DNA of 64,000 bases from Nocardia niigatensis NBRC 100131 (GCF_000308655.1 NZ_BAGC01000113.1:124001-188000), one strand, 5' to 3'. Positions 17,348 to 25,616 are shown, counted from the first letter of the stretch. Notes: generated from the sequence alone by a model not told the origin. Program-made: numbers and translations.

Positions 17348-17947
17348 GTGTCGATGCGTCCTTCGTTGCCGACTCGGCTCTGGCGGGTGCGGCCGTGGAA
17401 CCCGAATCCGCTACTGCGTGTCTCGGATCGGGCCGAAGTCTTGTTGCGGGCGGTGGCCGTGGTGGTCATGGCCGCGGCGGTGCCGATGGCGGGGGCTGTG
17501 GGGAGCGTCAGCTATACCGGAGCGCAGGATCGGATCGCGGCGCAGGACGCGGGGAAGGTCCGGGTGACGGCTACCGAGACCGCGGACGCCGTGCGCGTGC
17601 CGGAATCGGATCATTACGCGGGCACGCAGGTGCGTTATCAGGCGCCGGTGCAGTGGAGCAGCGACGGCAAGACCGAGACCGCCACCGTGGACGTGCCCGG
17701 ACCGCAGGTCGCCGGGGCCACGGTGACAATGTGGATCAAGAACGGGCAGCCGACGCTGGCGCCCGCGCGACCGGGAGCCGCGGCCGCCGAAGGGATCGGG
17801 ACCGGGCTCGCGGTCCTGGTCGAAACCTGGTGTGCGGCCGCCGCGACCGTGTGGTTCACGGGCACGGTGTTCGACGCCCGGCGGTATTCGCGGTGGGAGC
17901 GCGAGTGGCGCGGCATCAATCGGCCGATCGGCAAGGACACCCTGTAG
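17348..17947 (+). CDS. Rv1733c-like membrane protein
   Basis: A 199-residue protein with two membrane helices: VLLRAVAVVVMAAAVPMAGA near residue 45 and GLAVLVETWCAAAATVWFTG near residue 155. A 90-residue extracytoplasmic loop lies between them, and the front is basic (NPLLRVSDRAE). This matches the layout of mycobacterial Rv1733c (NPLVRGTDRLE, two helices, about 210 residues). Function is not known for the family; Rv1733c itself is a DosR-regulated dormancy antigen. GTG 17348 is preferred because an AGAGG lies 8 bases upstream; ATG 17354 is the alternative. No DosR box was seen. Confidence 0.75.
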   Translation: MSMRPSLPTRLWRVRPWNPNPLLRVSDRAEVLLRAVAVVVMAAAVPMAGAVGSVSYTGAQDRIAAQDAGKVRVTATETADAVRVPESDHYAGTQVRYQAPVQWSSDGKTETATVDVPGPQVAGATVTMWIKNGQPTLAPARPGAAAAEGIGTGLAVLVETWCAAAATVWFTGTVFDARRYSRWEREWRGINRPIGKDTL

Positions 17948-17970
17948 GGAGTGGGATCGGCTGCGCCGGT

Positions 17971-18888
17971 TCAGTATTCGCCGACGACCAGATTCTGTGG
18001 CGGCTCACCCGCCAGATAGCGCGCGATCTCCGCGGTCGCGATGGCCCAGCCGCGCTGCAGGTTTCCGCTGCTGCTGCCGCCGACGTGCGGGGTCAGCAGT
18101 AGGCCGGGCGCGTCCCACAGCGGGTGGTCCGCGGGCAGCGGTTCGGGGTCGGTGACATCGAGAATGGCGCGCAGCCGGCCGGATTGCAGTTCGGCGAGCA
18201 GGTCGTCGGTGCGCACCACCGGGCCGCGGGCGGCATTGACGAGAATCGCGCGGTCGGGCATACGGGCCAGGAAGGAGGCGTCGACCATGCCGATGGTGGC
18301 CGAGGTGACCGGGACCATGAGCACGACGGCGTCGAAATGCGGGAGTAGATCAGGAATTTCGGCGACGCCGTGCACGCCCTCCCTGGCCGTCGTGCCGACC
18401 AGCTCGACGGTGGTGTCGAAGGGTAGCAGCATGCGCTGCAACTCCGTCCCCAGATCACCCGCGCCGATGATCAGGATTCGCTTGCCGTGCAAGGTATCCG
18501 TGCGGTGCTGGATCCAGCGATGCTCGCGCTGGGCGACCGAGAATTCGATGAATTCCCGGTACATGGTGAGCAATCCGGTGATCGTCCACTCCGCGGTGCT
18601 CGCGCCGTGCGCACCCCGGCCGGTCGAGATCCGCACCTGATCCGGCAGCACGCCCACCCATGCCTCGGCCCCCGCGGTCAGCAGCTGCACCAGCCGCAGC
18701 TTCGGCAGCGACCGCGCCAGCGCCATACTGTCCGACCGGCTCGCCAGGAACGCGGGCACCAGCACCTCCGCCTCGTCCGCCCCCGCGGGCAGCGGCTCGC
18801 CGAGGGTGTAGCGCAGCGGCCGCGCCCCCTCGAGCCGGGAGACCGCCGCGAAACCATGATCGTCGGGCACCAGCACCGTCACCGTCAT
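17971..18888 (-). CDS. D-isomer-specific 2-hydroxyacid dehydrogenase
   Basis: A 305-residue NAD-dependent dehydrogenase with the Rossmann motif GKRILIIGAGDLGTELQRML and the family active-site segments: Arg in NAARGPVV, Glu in DVTDPEPLP, His in LLLTPHVGGS. The family interconverts 2-keto acids and D-2-hydroxy acids; substrate unknown. It is convergent with the Rv1733c-like gene and ends 23 bp from it. The small membrane-protein gene 18932-19084 lies just upstream on the same strand with a 43-bp gap, so the two could share a stress promoter. Confidence 0.88.
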   Translation of the reverse strand: MTVTVLVPDDHGFAAVSRLEGARPLRYTLGEPLPAGADEAEVLVPAFLASRSDSMALARSLPKLRLVQLLTAGAEAWVGVLPDQVRISTGRGAHGASTAEWTITGLLTMYREFIEFSVAQREHRWIQHRTDTLHGKRILIIGAGDLGTELQRMLLPFDTTVELVGTTAREGVHGVAEIPDLLPHFDAVVLMVPVTSATIGMVDASFLARMPDRAILVNAARGPVVRTDDLLAELQSGRLRAILDVTDPEPLPADHPLWDAPGLLLTPHVGGSSSGNLQRGWAIATAEIARYLAGEPPQNLVVGEY

Positions 18889-18931
18889 GTCAGCGACGCT
18901 AGCCGACCGGGCGGAACCCGGTCGGTCGCGG

Positions 18932-19084
18932 TCAGTATCGGGGATGGGCGAGGTACCGGGCGGGCGCGCCCAGCAGCCAGCGGATCAGGGCCACGGTCAG
19001 CACGATGATCCCGACGGCGGTGAGCGCCGGGGTGGCGATGAGCCAGCCCGCGTCGAGCAACGCGAGGCCGAGCACGGCGAGCAT
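18932..19084 (-). CDS. small hydrophobic membrane protein (DUF6131-like)
   Basis: A 50-residue protein, almost wholly two hydrophobic helices with a short basic tail ending in PARYLAHPRY. The pattern (LGLALL, then TAVGIIVLTVALIRWLLGA, then an aromatic end) resembles the DUF6131 family of tiny actinobacterial membrane proteins; the match is from memory of the family shape. ATG 19084 has AGAGGA seven bases upstream. A SigF/SigB-type promoter (19141-19165) lies about 50 bases further up, so stress or stationary-phase expression is likely. Confidence 0.68.
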   Translation of the reverse strand: MLAVLGLALLDAGWLIATPALTAVGIIVLTVALIRWLLGAPARYLAHPRY

Positions 19085-19140
19085 TCGATCGTCCTCTGCG
19101 GACCGGAGTCCTGTTCGGCGGCAGTCGGATATAGGAGGCT

Positions 19141-19165
19141 ATGCCCGTTCATCCGGAGCTCAAAC
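19141..19165 (-). promoter_or_regulatory. SigF/SigB-type promoter
   Basis: On the minus strand: GTTT, 15-base spacer, GGGCAT. This fits the group-3 stress sigma pattern (GTTT-N15-17-GGGTAT) with one change in the -10 box. The spacer and flank share 19 identical bases (CGGATGAACGGGCATAGCC) with the promoter at 21619-21643. It drives the 50-residue membrane protein gene. Confidence 0.62.
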
Positions 19166-19185
19166 CCCCGAAACCTGTTGTCCGG

Positions 19186-20331
19186 TCACAGGGTCCGGGC
19201 GATGATCTCCTTCATGATCTCGTTGGTGCCAGCGTAGATCTTCTGGACCCGGGCATCGACCCACATGCGTGAGATCGGGTATTCGGTCATGTACCCGTAT
19301 CCGCCGAACAGTTGCAGACACTCGTCCGCCACGGCCATCGCGCGGTCGCTGACCCACCACTTGGCCATGGCGACGGTCTGAATGTCCAACTCGCCCTTCA
19401 GATGCCGGGTGAGGCAGTCGTCGACGAACACGCGGGCGACGCGGGTCTCGGTGGCCACCTCGGCGAGGGTGAACTTGGTGTTCTGGAACGCGAAGATCGG
19501 CTTCCCGAAGGCCTGCCGGTCCTTGGTGTAGGCGATGGTCTGCTCGAGCGCCGACTCCATCCCGGCCACCCCGCTCACCGCGATGATCAGCCGTTCCTGC
19601 GGCAGCTGCTGCATCAGCTGAATGAACCCCTGCCCCTCCTGCGGGCCGAGCAGATTGCTCACCGGCACCCGGACATCCTCGAAGAACAGTTCGGAGGTGT
19701 CCTGACCCTTCTGGCCGATCTTGTTCAGCGCCCGGCCACGACGGAATCCGGGGCGGTCGGCTTCGACCAGGATCAGCGAAATGCCTTGCGCTTTCGCCGC
19801 GGTGTCGGTCTTGGCCACGACGATGATCAGACCGGCCTGCTGGCCATTGGTGATGAAGGTCTTCGCGCCGTTGATCACGTACTCGTCGCCCTCGCGCAGC
19901 GCGCGGGTCTTGACGTTCTGCAGATCCGATCCGGTGCCCGGTTCGGTCATCGCGATGGCGCCGACCACTTCTCCGCTGGCCATCTTCGGCAGCCACCGCT
20001 GCTTCTGCTCCTCGGTGCCGTAGGCCAGCAGATAGTGCGCGACGATCCCGCTGTGCAGGCTCGCTCCCCAGGACGAGTCGCCGCATCGAGCCTGCTCTTC
20101 GATGACCACGGCCTCGTGCGCGAAGGTGCCGCCCCCGCCGCCGTAGATCTCGGGGATCGACATGCACAGCAGGCCCAGCTCGCCGGCCTTGGTCCACACC
20201 TCACGGTCGACCTGATGCTGCTCGGCGAACCGTTCGGCGTGGGGCGCCAATTCCTTCTCGCAGAAGGAACGGGCCAGCTCCCGTAGTGCGTCGAGGTCGT
20301 CATCGAGCCAGCTGGAGCGGTAGGCGGACAT
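19186..20331 (-). CDS. long-chain acyl-CoA dehydrogenase
   Basis: A 381-residue acyl-CoA dehydrogenase very like mammalian LCAD along its C-terminal half (LPQERLIIA, RVFVDDCL, VDARVQKIYAGTNEIMKE). The usual YEGT glutamate is alanine (YAGT), but the LPQERL glutamate, the catalytic base position in LCAD and isovaleryl-CoA dehydrogenase, is present, so the enzyme should be active. EPGTGSDL and FITNGQQAG form the FAD site. It is divergent from a TetR regulator, with a double palindromic operator 26-63 bp before its start, so it is almost surely repressed by that protein (inference). Confidence 0.92.
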   Translation of the reverse strand: MSAYRSSWLDDDLDALRELARSFCEKELAPHAERFAEQHQVDREVWTKAGELGLLCMSIPEIYGGGGGTFAHEAVVIEEQARCGDSSWGASLHSGIVAHYLLAYGTEEQKQRWLPKMASGEVVGAIAMTEPGTGSDLQNVKTRALREGDEYVINGAKTFITNGQQAGLIIVVAKTDTAAKAQGISLILVEADRPGFRRGRALNKIGQKGQDTSELFFEDVRVPVSNLLGPQEGQGFIQLMQQLPQERLIIAVSGVAGMESALEQTIAYTKDRQAFGKPIFAFQNTKFTLAEVATETRVARVFVDDCLTRHLKGELDIQTVAMAKWWVSDRAMAVADECLQLFGGYGYMTEYPISRMWVDARVQKIYAGTNEIMKEIIARTL

Positions 20332-20356
20332 CGTCGTTCTCCCAAATCGCCATCAT

Positions 20357-20394
20357 GGGTACACCATGTACCCGTTTCGGGTACATGGTGTACC
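20357..20394. promoter_or_regulatory. double palindromic operator for the TetR regulator
   Basis: Two palindromes: GGTACACCATGTACC (20358-20372; GGTACA/TGTACC arms, extended to 17 bp by flanking G/C) and GGTACATGGTGTACC (20380-20394). They are mirror copies, so 20358-20394 is itself a perfect 17-bp inverted repeat around TTT. Centres are 22 bp apart, two helical turns, which suits two repressor dimers on one DNA face. It lies between the divergent acyl-CoA dehydrogenase and TetR genes. Confidence 0.75.
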
Positions 20395-20447
20395 AGGACG
20401 GCTGTGGCCGCAAGACCTCCGGCCGATACGCTGATCGGGTGGTCGAC

Positions 20448-21119
20448 ATGGACGGAAAGGCGGACAGCCTGCGCGCGCGCCGCGCCGCGAGCCGGAGCAA
20501 CCGCGGCGAGCAGCGCCGCGGCGAGATCATCGCGGCCGCCATCGAGGCCATCGAGGACCGCGGGCCCACCGCGAGCACCGGCGATTTCGCCACCCGCGCC
20601 GGACTCAACCGCGCCCACATCTACCGGCACTTCGCCAGCAAGGAAGAGCTGGACCGCGAGATCACCCTCGCGCTGTACCGCGAGCACAAGGCGCGCATCC
20701 GGGCGGGCATCCGCGTGCACGCCACGCCGCTGGACGCCATCCGCGGCCCGATCGTGCACCACGTCACCTGGGCCCACGAGCACCCGAATCTGTTCCGTTT
20801 CCTGGTCAGCCGCCGCTACGCCCGCACCGAGGACGAACCCCGCACCGAGCAGAGCGGTTTCGCCTTCGAGATCGCCTCGGCCGGCCGGCGCTACATCCCG
20901 GCGTTCTACGAACACCGGGATGCCGCAGACGGTTTCATCGTCGCCGTGCACGGCCTGATCGACGCGTCCATCCAGTGGTGGCTGGACCATCCCCACGAGA
21001 CCCGCGACGAACTCATCGACCGCCTCGTCGCCCAGATATGGTTGCTGCTCCGCCAACGGCTCGAGGAGGTCGGCGTCGACCTCGACGATGCCGCCGACAC
21101 GGTGACGCCCGGCAGGTAG
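20448..21119 (+). CDS. TetR-family transcriptional regulator
   Basis: A 223-residue regulator with an N-terminal helix-turn-helix (GDFATRAGLNRAHIYRHFAS, about residues 46-65) and a helical ligand domain containing a TetR_C-like segment (HPNLFRFLVSRRYAR). ATG 20448 has GGGTGG 5 bases upstream; GTG 20439 is possible. It is divergent from the long-chain acyl-CoA dehydrogenase, with its likely operator between them, so it probably represses both that gene and itself, with an acyl-CoA or fatty acid as inducer (inference from family habit). Confidence 0.88.
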   Translation: MDGKADSLRARRAASRSNRGEQRRGEIIAAAIEAIEDRGPTASTGDFATRAGLNRAHIYRHFASKEELDREITLALYREHKARIRAGIRVHATPLDAIRGPIVHHVTWAHEHPNLFRFLVSRRYARTEDEPRTEQSGFAFEIASAGRRYIPAFYEHRDAADGFIVAVHGLIDASIQWWLDHPHETRDELIDRLVAQIWLLLRQRLEEVGVDLDDAADTVTPGR

Positions 21120-21135
21120 CCGCCGGCTCCGAGCG

Positions 21136-21609
21136 CTACTTGGCGGCGGGCTCGGTTTTCGCCGGCGCCCCCGGTCGGTGGATCAAACGGGTGAACGACC
21201 AATTCGGCTTCGATATCCCGTGTTTCGGCGCGGTGTCTGTCTTGGCCAAGGGGACGACCGGCTTCCGGGGCTTCACCCCACCGGCGAGTTTGACCGCCGG
21301 CGCCGGTTTCGTGAGTTCCTTTCGCGCCGCGGCCATCTCGCGCCGCGACTGCCGCAGCTCGCGGCGCGCCACCGCGCCGCGCCGCGACGTGGTCCAGATT
21401 CCGGCCGCCATGAGAAGGAATCCCGCCGTGCCGATCGCGCCGATCAGGATCCCGTAGGCGAACAGCAGCCCTGTGGACCCGTGATACGTGTGGTCGAAGA
21501 CAGTGAAGCCGGCGGGAAGCGCATGTGTGCTACCGCTGTTGGCCTGGATCCCGGCCACACCCACGGTCACAGCACCCAGGAGAGCGATGAGTCCGATGAT
21601 TGTGAACAT
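21136..21609 (-). CDS. small membrane protein with basic cytoplasmic tail
   Basis: A 157-residue protein. It has a first helix at the very start (FTIIGLIALLGAVTVGVAG), a short outside loop containing HALPAGFTVFDHTYHGSTG, a second helix (GILIGAIGTAGFLLMAAGI), then a long basic tail rich in K, P and A. No family recognised. ATG 21609 is chosen because the stress promoter at 21619-21643 would start the transcript 2-4 bases before it, giving a nearly leaderless message. Longer in-frame starts would lie inside the promoter. Confidence 0.65.
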   Translation of the reverse strand: MFTIIGLIALLGAVTVGVAGIQANSGSTHALPAGFTVFDHTYHGSTGLLFAYGILIGAIGTAGFLLMAAGIWTTSRRGAVARRELRQSRREMAAARKELTKPAPAVKLAGGVKPRKPVVPLAKTDTAPKHGISKPNWSFTRLIHRPGAPAKTEPAAK

Positions 21610-21618
21610 ATGGGGGCT

Positions 21619-21643
21619 ATGCCCGTTCATCCGCAGGTGAAAC
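21619..21643 (-). promoter_or_regulatory. SigF/SigB-type promoter, near-copy of the one at 19141
   Basis: Minus strand GTTT, 15-base spacer, GGGCAT, with the same 19-base block (CGGATGAACGGGCATAGCC) as the promoter at 19141-19165. The expected start site is about 21611, only 2-3 bases before the ATG at 21609. Confidence 0.62.
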
Positions 21644-21761
21644 CCCGGACCGGTGGGTTGTCCGGCGAGCCCCGTCGATGTCCGCCCGGTCGGCAGGACG
21701 ATCAACAATCGAGCATCGGTCCATCCTCTCGGATTCGGATCGACTCGTCGGCGATGCATCG

Positions 21762-22095
21762 CTACCTCATCGCCGTGTCCCCGGCCGCCGGTCCACAGCT
21801 CTGCCGCCAGATGCAGGCCACCGAGCTGATATCCCGGAGCCTCTTGTGCGGCAGGGACATCGACGGTCCGGTCGTCGAGTATCCGGCGATCGACTGTTGT
21901 CGTATCGCTTGTCGGCTGTTGACCCAGAGGTCCCGCTCGGCGTCGTAGATGTGGCCCATCAATGCGTTTACGCGGTCGGGTATCTCGCCGGCGAAGGCGA
22001 GGAACGTCTCGATCTCATCGGCCGGAACGGTTCGCGGCGAGGATCTCGGCGATGGCCGCGTTCAGAATTCGGGACTGTCCCAATCCGTAGGCGCG
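21762..22095 (-). pseudogene. decayed gene, unidentified
   Basis: On the minus strand, protein-like stretches continue across a frame change: AAIAEILAANRSGR in one frame, then ADEIETFLAFAGEIPDRVN and LMGHIYDAERDLWVNSRQAI in another, ending near 21762. No intact start or known domain is seen. The pieces look like one helical protein broken by at least one frameshift. The family is not recognised. Confidence 0.4.
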
Positions 22096-22364
22096 GAGCA
22101 GCGCCGAGAGCGGAACTCCGCGTCGTGCCAGCCCGTTGCGCGTAGACGAACGCGCTGGGCGGCGGGCTCACGGTGGCCGGGGCGATGTCGTTGGCCGGCA
22201 CATGCTGCACGGTGGCGACATTGCGCGGTCAGCCGCGCTGCGGTTCCGATGATCGGCCCGGCAGGCGGCCCCGACGCCGACGAGTGATCGCGAACCCGGA
22301 GTCATGTCGTCGCTGTCGCCTCAGCCGAGGGCGCCGCACCGGTCGAGGTCCATGTCGAAGGCCC

Positions 22365-22640
22365 CAACGCATACACCTTGACCGGCGACCTGATGGCCAG
22401 GTCGTCGAAATGGATCTTGCCGCGGAAGCGGTGCGCGAGGCTTGCCACTGTGACCACCCGGGATTCGGGGTCTGCAGTAACAGATCGAGCACCGATCCGG
22501 TCAGGGCGAAGTGCCCGCGATGGTTTGTGCCGAACTGCAATTCGAATCCGTCCCGGGTGTTCTGGCGTGGCGGGTACATGAGTCCGGCGTTGTTGATCAG
22601 GAGATCGATCCCCGGACGCGCGGCCCGCAGCAATCGCCGG
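22365..22640 (-). pseudogene. fragment of a short-chain dehydrogenase/reductase
   Basis: On the minus strand, RPGIDLLINNAGLMYPP followed by GFELQFGTNHRGHFALT is a clear SDR core (NNAG motif and the N-x-x-G-H-F helix of protochlorophyllide-reductase-like SDRs). At about 22475 the frame shifts: the next family block (ESRVVTVASLAHRF, then IHFDDL) is found one frame over. The cofactor motif before it and the YxxxK active site after it are missing. It is therefore an internal fragment of an SDR, truncated at both ends and frameshifted. Confidence 0.65.
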
Positions 22641-23070
22641 TGGAGGAACGGACCGATCGGCTCGCGGCCGCCCCGAGTTGTTCGCTGCGGGACCACACCG
22701 CGTTCTCCGATCTGGTGAGCGCGCAGGCGGGCGTACTCGAGCACAATGTGTCGGTCGACGTGGTCGTGCGACACAAGCGCTCCAGCCTCGAAAACCTCAC
22801 CGTCCTCGCCGATCGTGTTCGCCAGGCGGTGCCCGAACTCGGTGACAAGGCGCTGACGATCTGCCTGATGGGCGTGGCCGTGGTCGCTGTACGCCCACGC
22901 CCGGCCGTCGGCGAGCACGCTCGCGACCTACGACGCCGACCCCGGCCTGGCCGCCCTGCGCATCGACGTGGGCGCCGCGCTCGAGGAATCCCTGGCGACG
23001 TTGATGACCGGTGTTCTGCACCGCCCCGGCGGCTCGAATTCTCTTCCGCGCGAATCGAAATGACGACTCG
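22641..23070. other. gene-free stretch within a decayed island
   Basis: No convincing gene. The plus strand has a protein-like run (SVDVVVRHKRSSLENLTVLA, then RVRQAVPELGDKALTI) and, one frame over near 22925-23060, DADPGLAALRIDVGAALEES, so another small degraded gene may lie here. Neither part was recognised. Confidence 0.35.
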
Positions 23071-23074
23071 GGCG

Positions 23075-24262
23075 TTATGGCCCGATGTCCGATTCACTGT
23101 TCCGGCGATACGTGAGCAGCCACCAGGCCACGATCAGGTCGTCGGTGCGGTCGAGGTTCAGGCCGGTTATCTCGGCGAAGCGCAGCAACCGGTTTCGGAC
23201 GGTATTGCGGTGCAGGTAGAGCTTGGCGGAGGTCTCGTCGACGCGGCGGTCGCACTCGAGGTACGCCTCGACCGTGGCCGCGACCTCGGCGCCGGCACTG
23301 TGACGCAGCAGCGGCGCAAGGTGTTTCGCGGCGAGCGCCTCCACCGCCTCGTCGGGATACGCGAGCAGCGGTAGCGGCCCCAAGGTCGCCAGATCGACCA
23401 GCCCGGTGCGATCGGTGCGGGCGGCGAGGTCGAGGGCCTGGCGCGCGCGGCGATAGGACATCGGAGCCTCGGTCAGCGGCACCGAGGGCCCCAGGGCCAC
23501 CGTCCCCGCCGGGGGCGGGTCGTCCGGGGTGTGGGGGAGCAAGGCGACCAGGTGGCGGTCGATGACCGTGTCGACGACCGGCATTTTCGCGGTCGATCCG
23601 CGTGCGCGCAGGTAGGCGAGCAGTTCCGAGGCGGCTCTGGTCTCGTCCCAGGCGACATAGGCGACGTGGTATCGGTGATCCGGGTCCAGCCGGTGGTTCG
23701 CGGCCTCGGCGGTGATCGCCGCCGGGGACAGGCTGCCGTCGACGAGACGACGCAGGAAGTCCGCGCGCCGGGTGGCGCCGGCGATGGCCCGGTCCTGCAG
23801 GACCATGTGCACCGCGGTGGCCGAGGCGGTTGCCCACTCCCACATGAGGTCCTGCATGGCGTCGATCTCGGTGGCCGGTATCCCGGCGGCGACCGCGCGT
23901 GCACGGACAATGGCGAATATCCGGCGTGCCCCGATCTGGATGCTGTGCGCGACGAGCTCGAGCGGGATCTGCTGGTCGGCCCAGACGCGGGCGAGGTCGG
24001 CCAGTTCGTCGAAACTCGATTCCGCCAGGTCGGCGTTCAGGTGACGGACCGCGATCTGGAGTACGGCACGCGTGTTCTGCTCGATCGAGCCGGGGTCGAC
24101 CTGGTCGTAGACGGGAATGCTGGCTCGGTACAGGCGGGTGAGCTCCGCCGAGATCTGGCGCAGTTCCGGATCGGCCGCGGAGATCAGCGTCGCGATCCGG
24201 GCCGCGGTTTCTCTCCGGCCCGGCTCGAGCGGCACAGCCGGCCGGCCGGCGTTCATCGTCAT
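23075..24262 (-). CDS. PucR/CdaR-family transcriptional regulator
   Basis: A 395-residue regulator with an N-terminal RsbRD-like helical domain, a middle CdaR-type domain (HRYHVAYVAW, then MSYRRARQALDLA) and a C-terminal PucR helix-turn-helix (TSAKLYLHRNTVRNRLLRFA). Family members act as metabolite-responsive regulators of neighbouring catabolic genes. It is divergent from the hybrid phosphotransferase gene, with several palindromes in the 127-bp gap. It is a second PucR protein in the window and clearly diverged from the one at 7.1 kb. Confidence 0.88.
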   Translation of the reverse strand: MTMNAGRPAVPLEPGRRETAARIATLISAADPELRQISAELTRLYRASIPVYDQVDPGSIEQNTRAVLQIAVRHLNADLAESSFDELADLARVWADQQIPLELVAHSIQIGARRIFAIVRARAVAAGIPATEIDAMQDLMWEWATASATAVHMVLQDRAIAGATRRADFLRRLVDGSLSPAAITAEAANHRLDPDHRYHVAYVAWDETRAASELLAYLRARGSTAKMPVVDTVIDRHLVALLPHTPDDPPPAGTVALGPSVPLTEAPMSYRRARQALDLAARTDRTGLVDLATLGPLPLLAYPDEAVEALAAKHLAPLLRHSAGAEVAATVEAYLECDRRVDETSAKLYLHRNTVRNRLLRFAEITGLNLDRTDDLIVAWWLLTYRRNSESDIGP

Positions 24263-24287
24263 CGCGGGTTCCTCATGAGCTCACTCC

Positions 24288-24361
24288 TGTGCATATGCAC
24301 ACCAAGGGGGGTCCTCGTGCCCATTCTCTGGATGTTCTGACCCATTCAGAATGGCATATGC
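24288..24361. promoter_or_regulatory. palindrome cluster between PucR and phosphotransferase genes
   Basis: Three dyads lie in the divergent gap: TGTGCATATGCACA (24288-24301, perfect 14 bp), CCATTCAGAATGG (24342-24354, perfect 13 bp) and GCATATGC (24354-24361). The third repeats the core of the first: GCATATGCACA occurs at both, with centres 63 bp apart. These are good candidate sites for the PucR regulator. Confidence 0.55.
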
Positions 24362-24389
24362 ACATCCAGCCAGAGGAAATCGAGGAGTC

Positions 24390-25616
24390 ATGGACTTTGT
24401 GCCGAGCCCTCGCGCTGCCGATCTCGTCGAGCGCGTTCGCCATTTCGTCGATCACGAGATCCTCCCCGTCGAGCCCGGGCATCACCGGGAGTTCGCCGAC
24501 GGGCCCGACGAGGTGCACCTGGACCCCCGCGCGGCGAACTGCCGCGCCATCTCCTCCGAGGCCCGGCAGGTGCGGTCCGAGGACGCCTTCGACGTGAACG
24601 CGCTGGCCGCCTGGTCTCGCACTCATCTCGGCGACGAAACGTTGAGCGGTATCCCCGCCGTGCGTCAGTTCTCCGGTGGCGCTTCGAATCTGACGTACCT
24701 GCTGGAGTACCCGGACCGTGACCTCATTCTGCGGCGGCCCCCGGCCGGGCGGCACGGCGAAGGTGCGCACGACATGGCCCGGGAGTATCGCGTGCAGACC
24801 GCACTCGGGCCGGTGTTCGACTACGCGCCGTCGACCGTCGCGCTGTGCCAGGACCCCGAAATCCTCGGGGCCCCTTTCTATCTGATGGAGCGACTCGACG
24901 GCGTCATCCCCCGCAAGGAGTTTCCCCAGGACCTGAGGCTCACCATGCCGCAGGTCGGCGAGCTGTGCACGAACGTCCTCGACGTACTGGTCGATCTGCA
25001 CGTGATCGATCCCGAGGCGGCGGGGTTGAGCTGGATGTCGAAGGGGCCCGGTTACGTCGCCCGCCAGGTCACCGGCTGGTCGAAGCGCTACCGCCGGGCC
25101 AGAACCTGGAATGTCGGCTCGTTCGAATCGGTGATGTCGTGGCTGGCCGCCAATCAGCCGCCCGATCGCGGGGCCGTGCTCATCCACAACGACTTTCGCT
25201 TCGACAACATCGTCCTCGACCACTCCGATCCGACCCGGCCCATCGGGCTGCTCGACTGGGAGATGGCCACCATCGGGGATCCGCTGATGGATCTCGGCAG
25301 CGCGCTCGCGTACTGGGTACAGCAGGACGACGGCCCCGCGTTCAAGTTCTTCCGCCGCCAGCCCACCCACACCCCGGGCATGCTGACGCGCCGCGAGGTC
25401 GTCGAATACTACAGCCGGCGAACGGGAATCGGTCTCACCGATCGCGAATGGGCCTTCTACGAGGTCTTCGGCCTGTTCCGGCTGGCGGTCATCTGCCAGC
25501 AGATCTACTTCCGGTACCACCACAAGCAGACCACCAACCCGGCGTTCCGGTTCTTCGGGCTCGCCGTCATCCTGCTGGAACACCGCTGCCGCAGGATCAT
25601 TCGCGGGAGCAGGTGA
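24390..25616 (+). CDS. aminoglycoside-phosphotransferase-like kinase with an acyl-CoA-dehydrogenase N-terminal stub
   Basis: A 408-residue protein. From about residue 80 it is an APH/choline-kinase-fold phosphotransferase of the ACAD10/11-associated type: FSGGASNLTYLL nucleotide loop, HNDFRFDNIVLD catalytic (Brenner) motif, LLDWEMATIGDP metal motif. Residues 1-40 (FVPSPRAADLVERVRHFVDH, then EILPVEP) look like the opening helix of an acyl-CoA dehydrogenase. That arrangement suggests a deletion joined the start of a neighbouring dehydrogenase gene to the kinase. Known ACAD10/11 kinases phosphorylate 4-hydroxyacyl-CoAs. ATG 24390 follows GAGGAG. Confidence 0.82.
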   Translation: MDFVPSPRAADLVERVRHFVDHEILPVEPGHHREFADGPDEVHLDPRAANCRAISSEARQVRSEDAFDVNALAAWSRTHLGDETLSGIPAVRQFSGGASNLTYLLEYPDRDLILRRPPAGRHGEGAHDMAREYRVQTALGPVFDYAPSTVALCQDPEILGAPFYLMERLDGVIPRKEFPQDLRLTMPQVGELCTNVLDVLVDLHVIDPEAAGLSWMSKGPGYVARQVTGWSKRYRRARTWNVGSFESVMSWLAANQPPDRGAVLIHNDFRFDNIVLDHSDPTRPIGLLDWEMATIGDPLMDLGSALAYWVQQDDGPAFKFFRRQPTHTPGMLTRREVVEYYSRRTGIGLTDREWAFYEVFGLFRLAVICQQIYFRYHHKQTTNPAFRFFGLAVILLEHRCRRIIRGSR

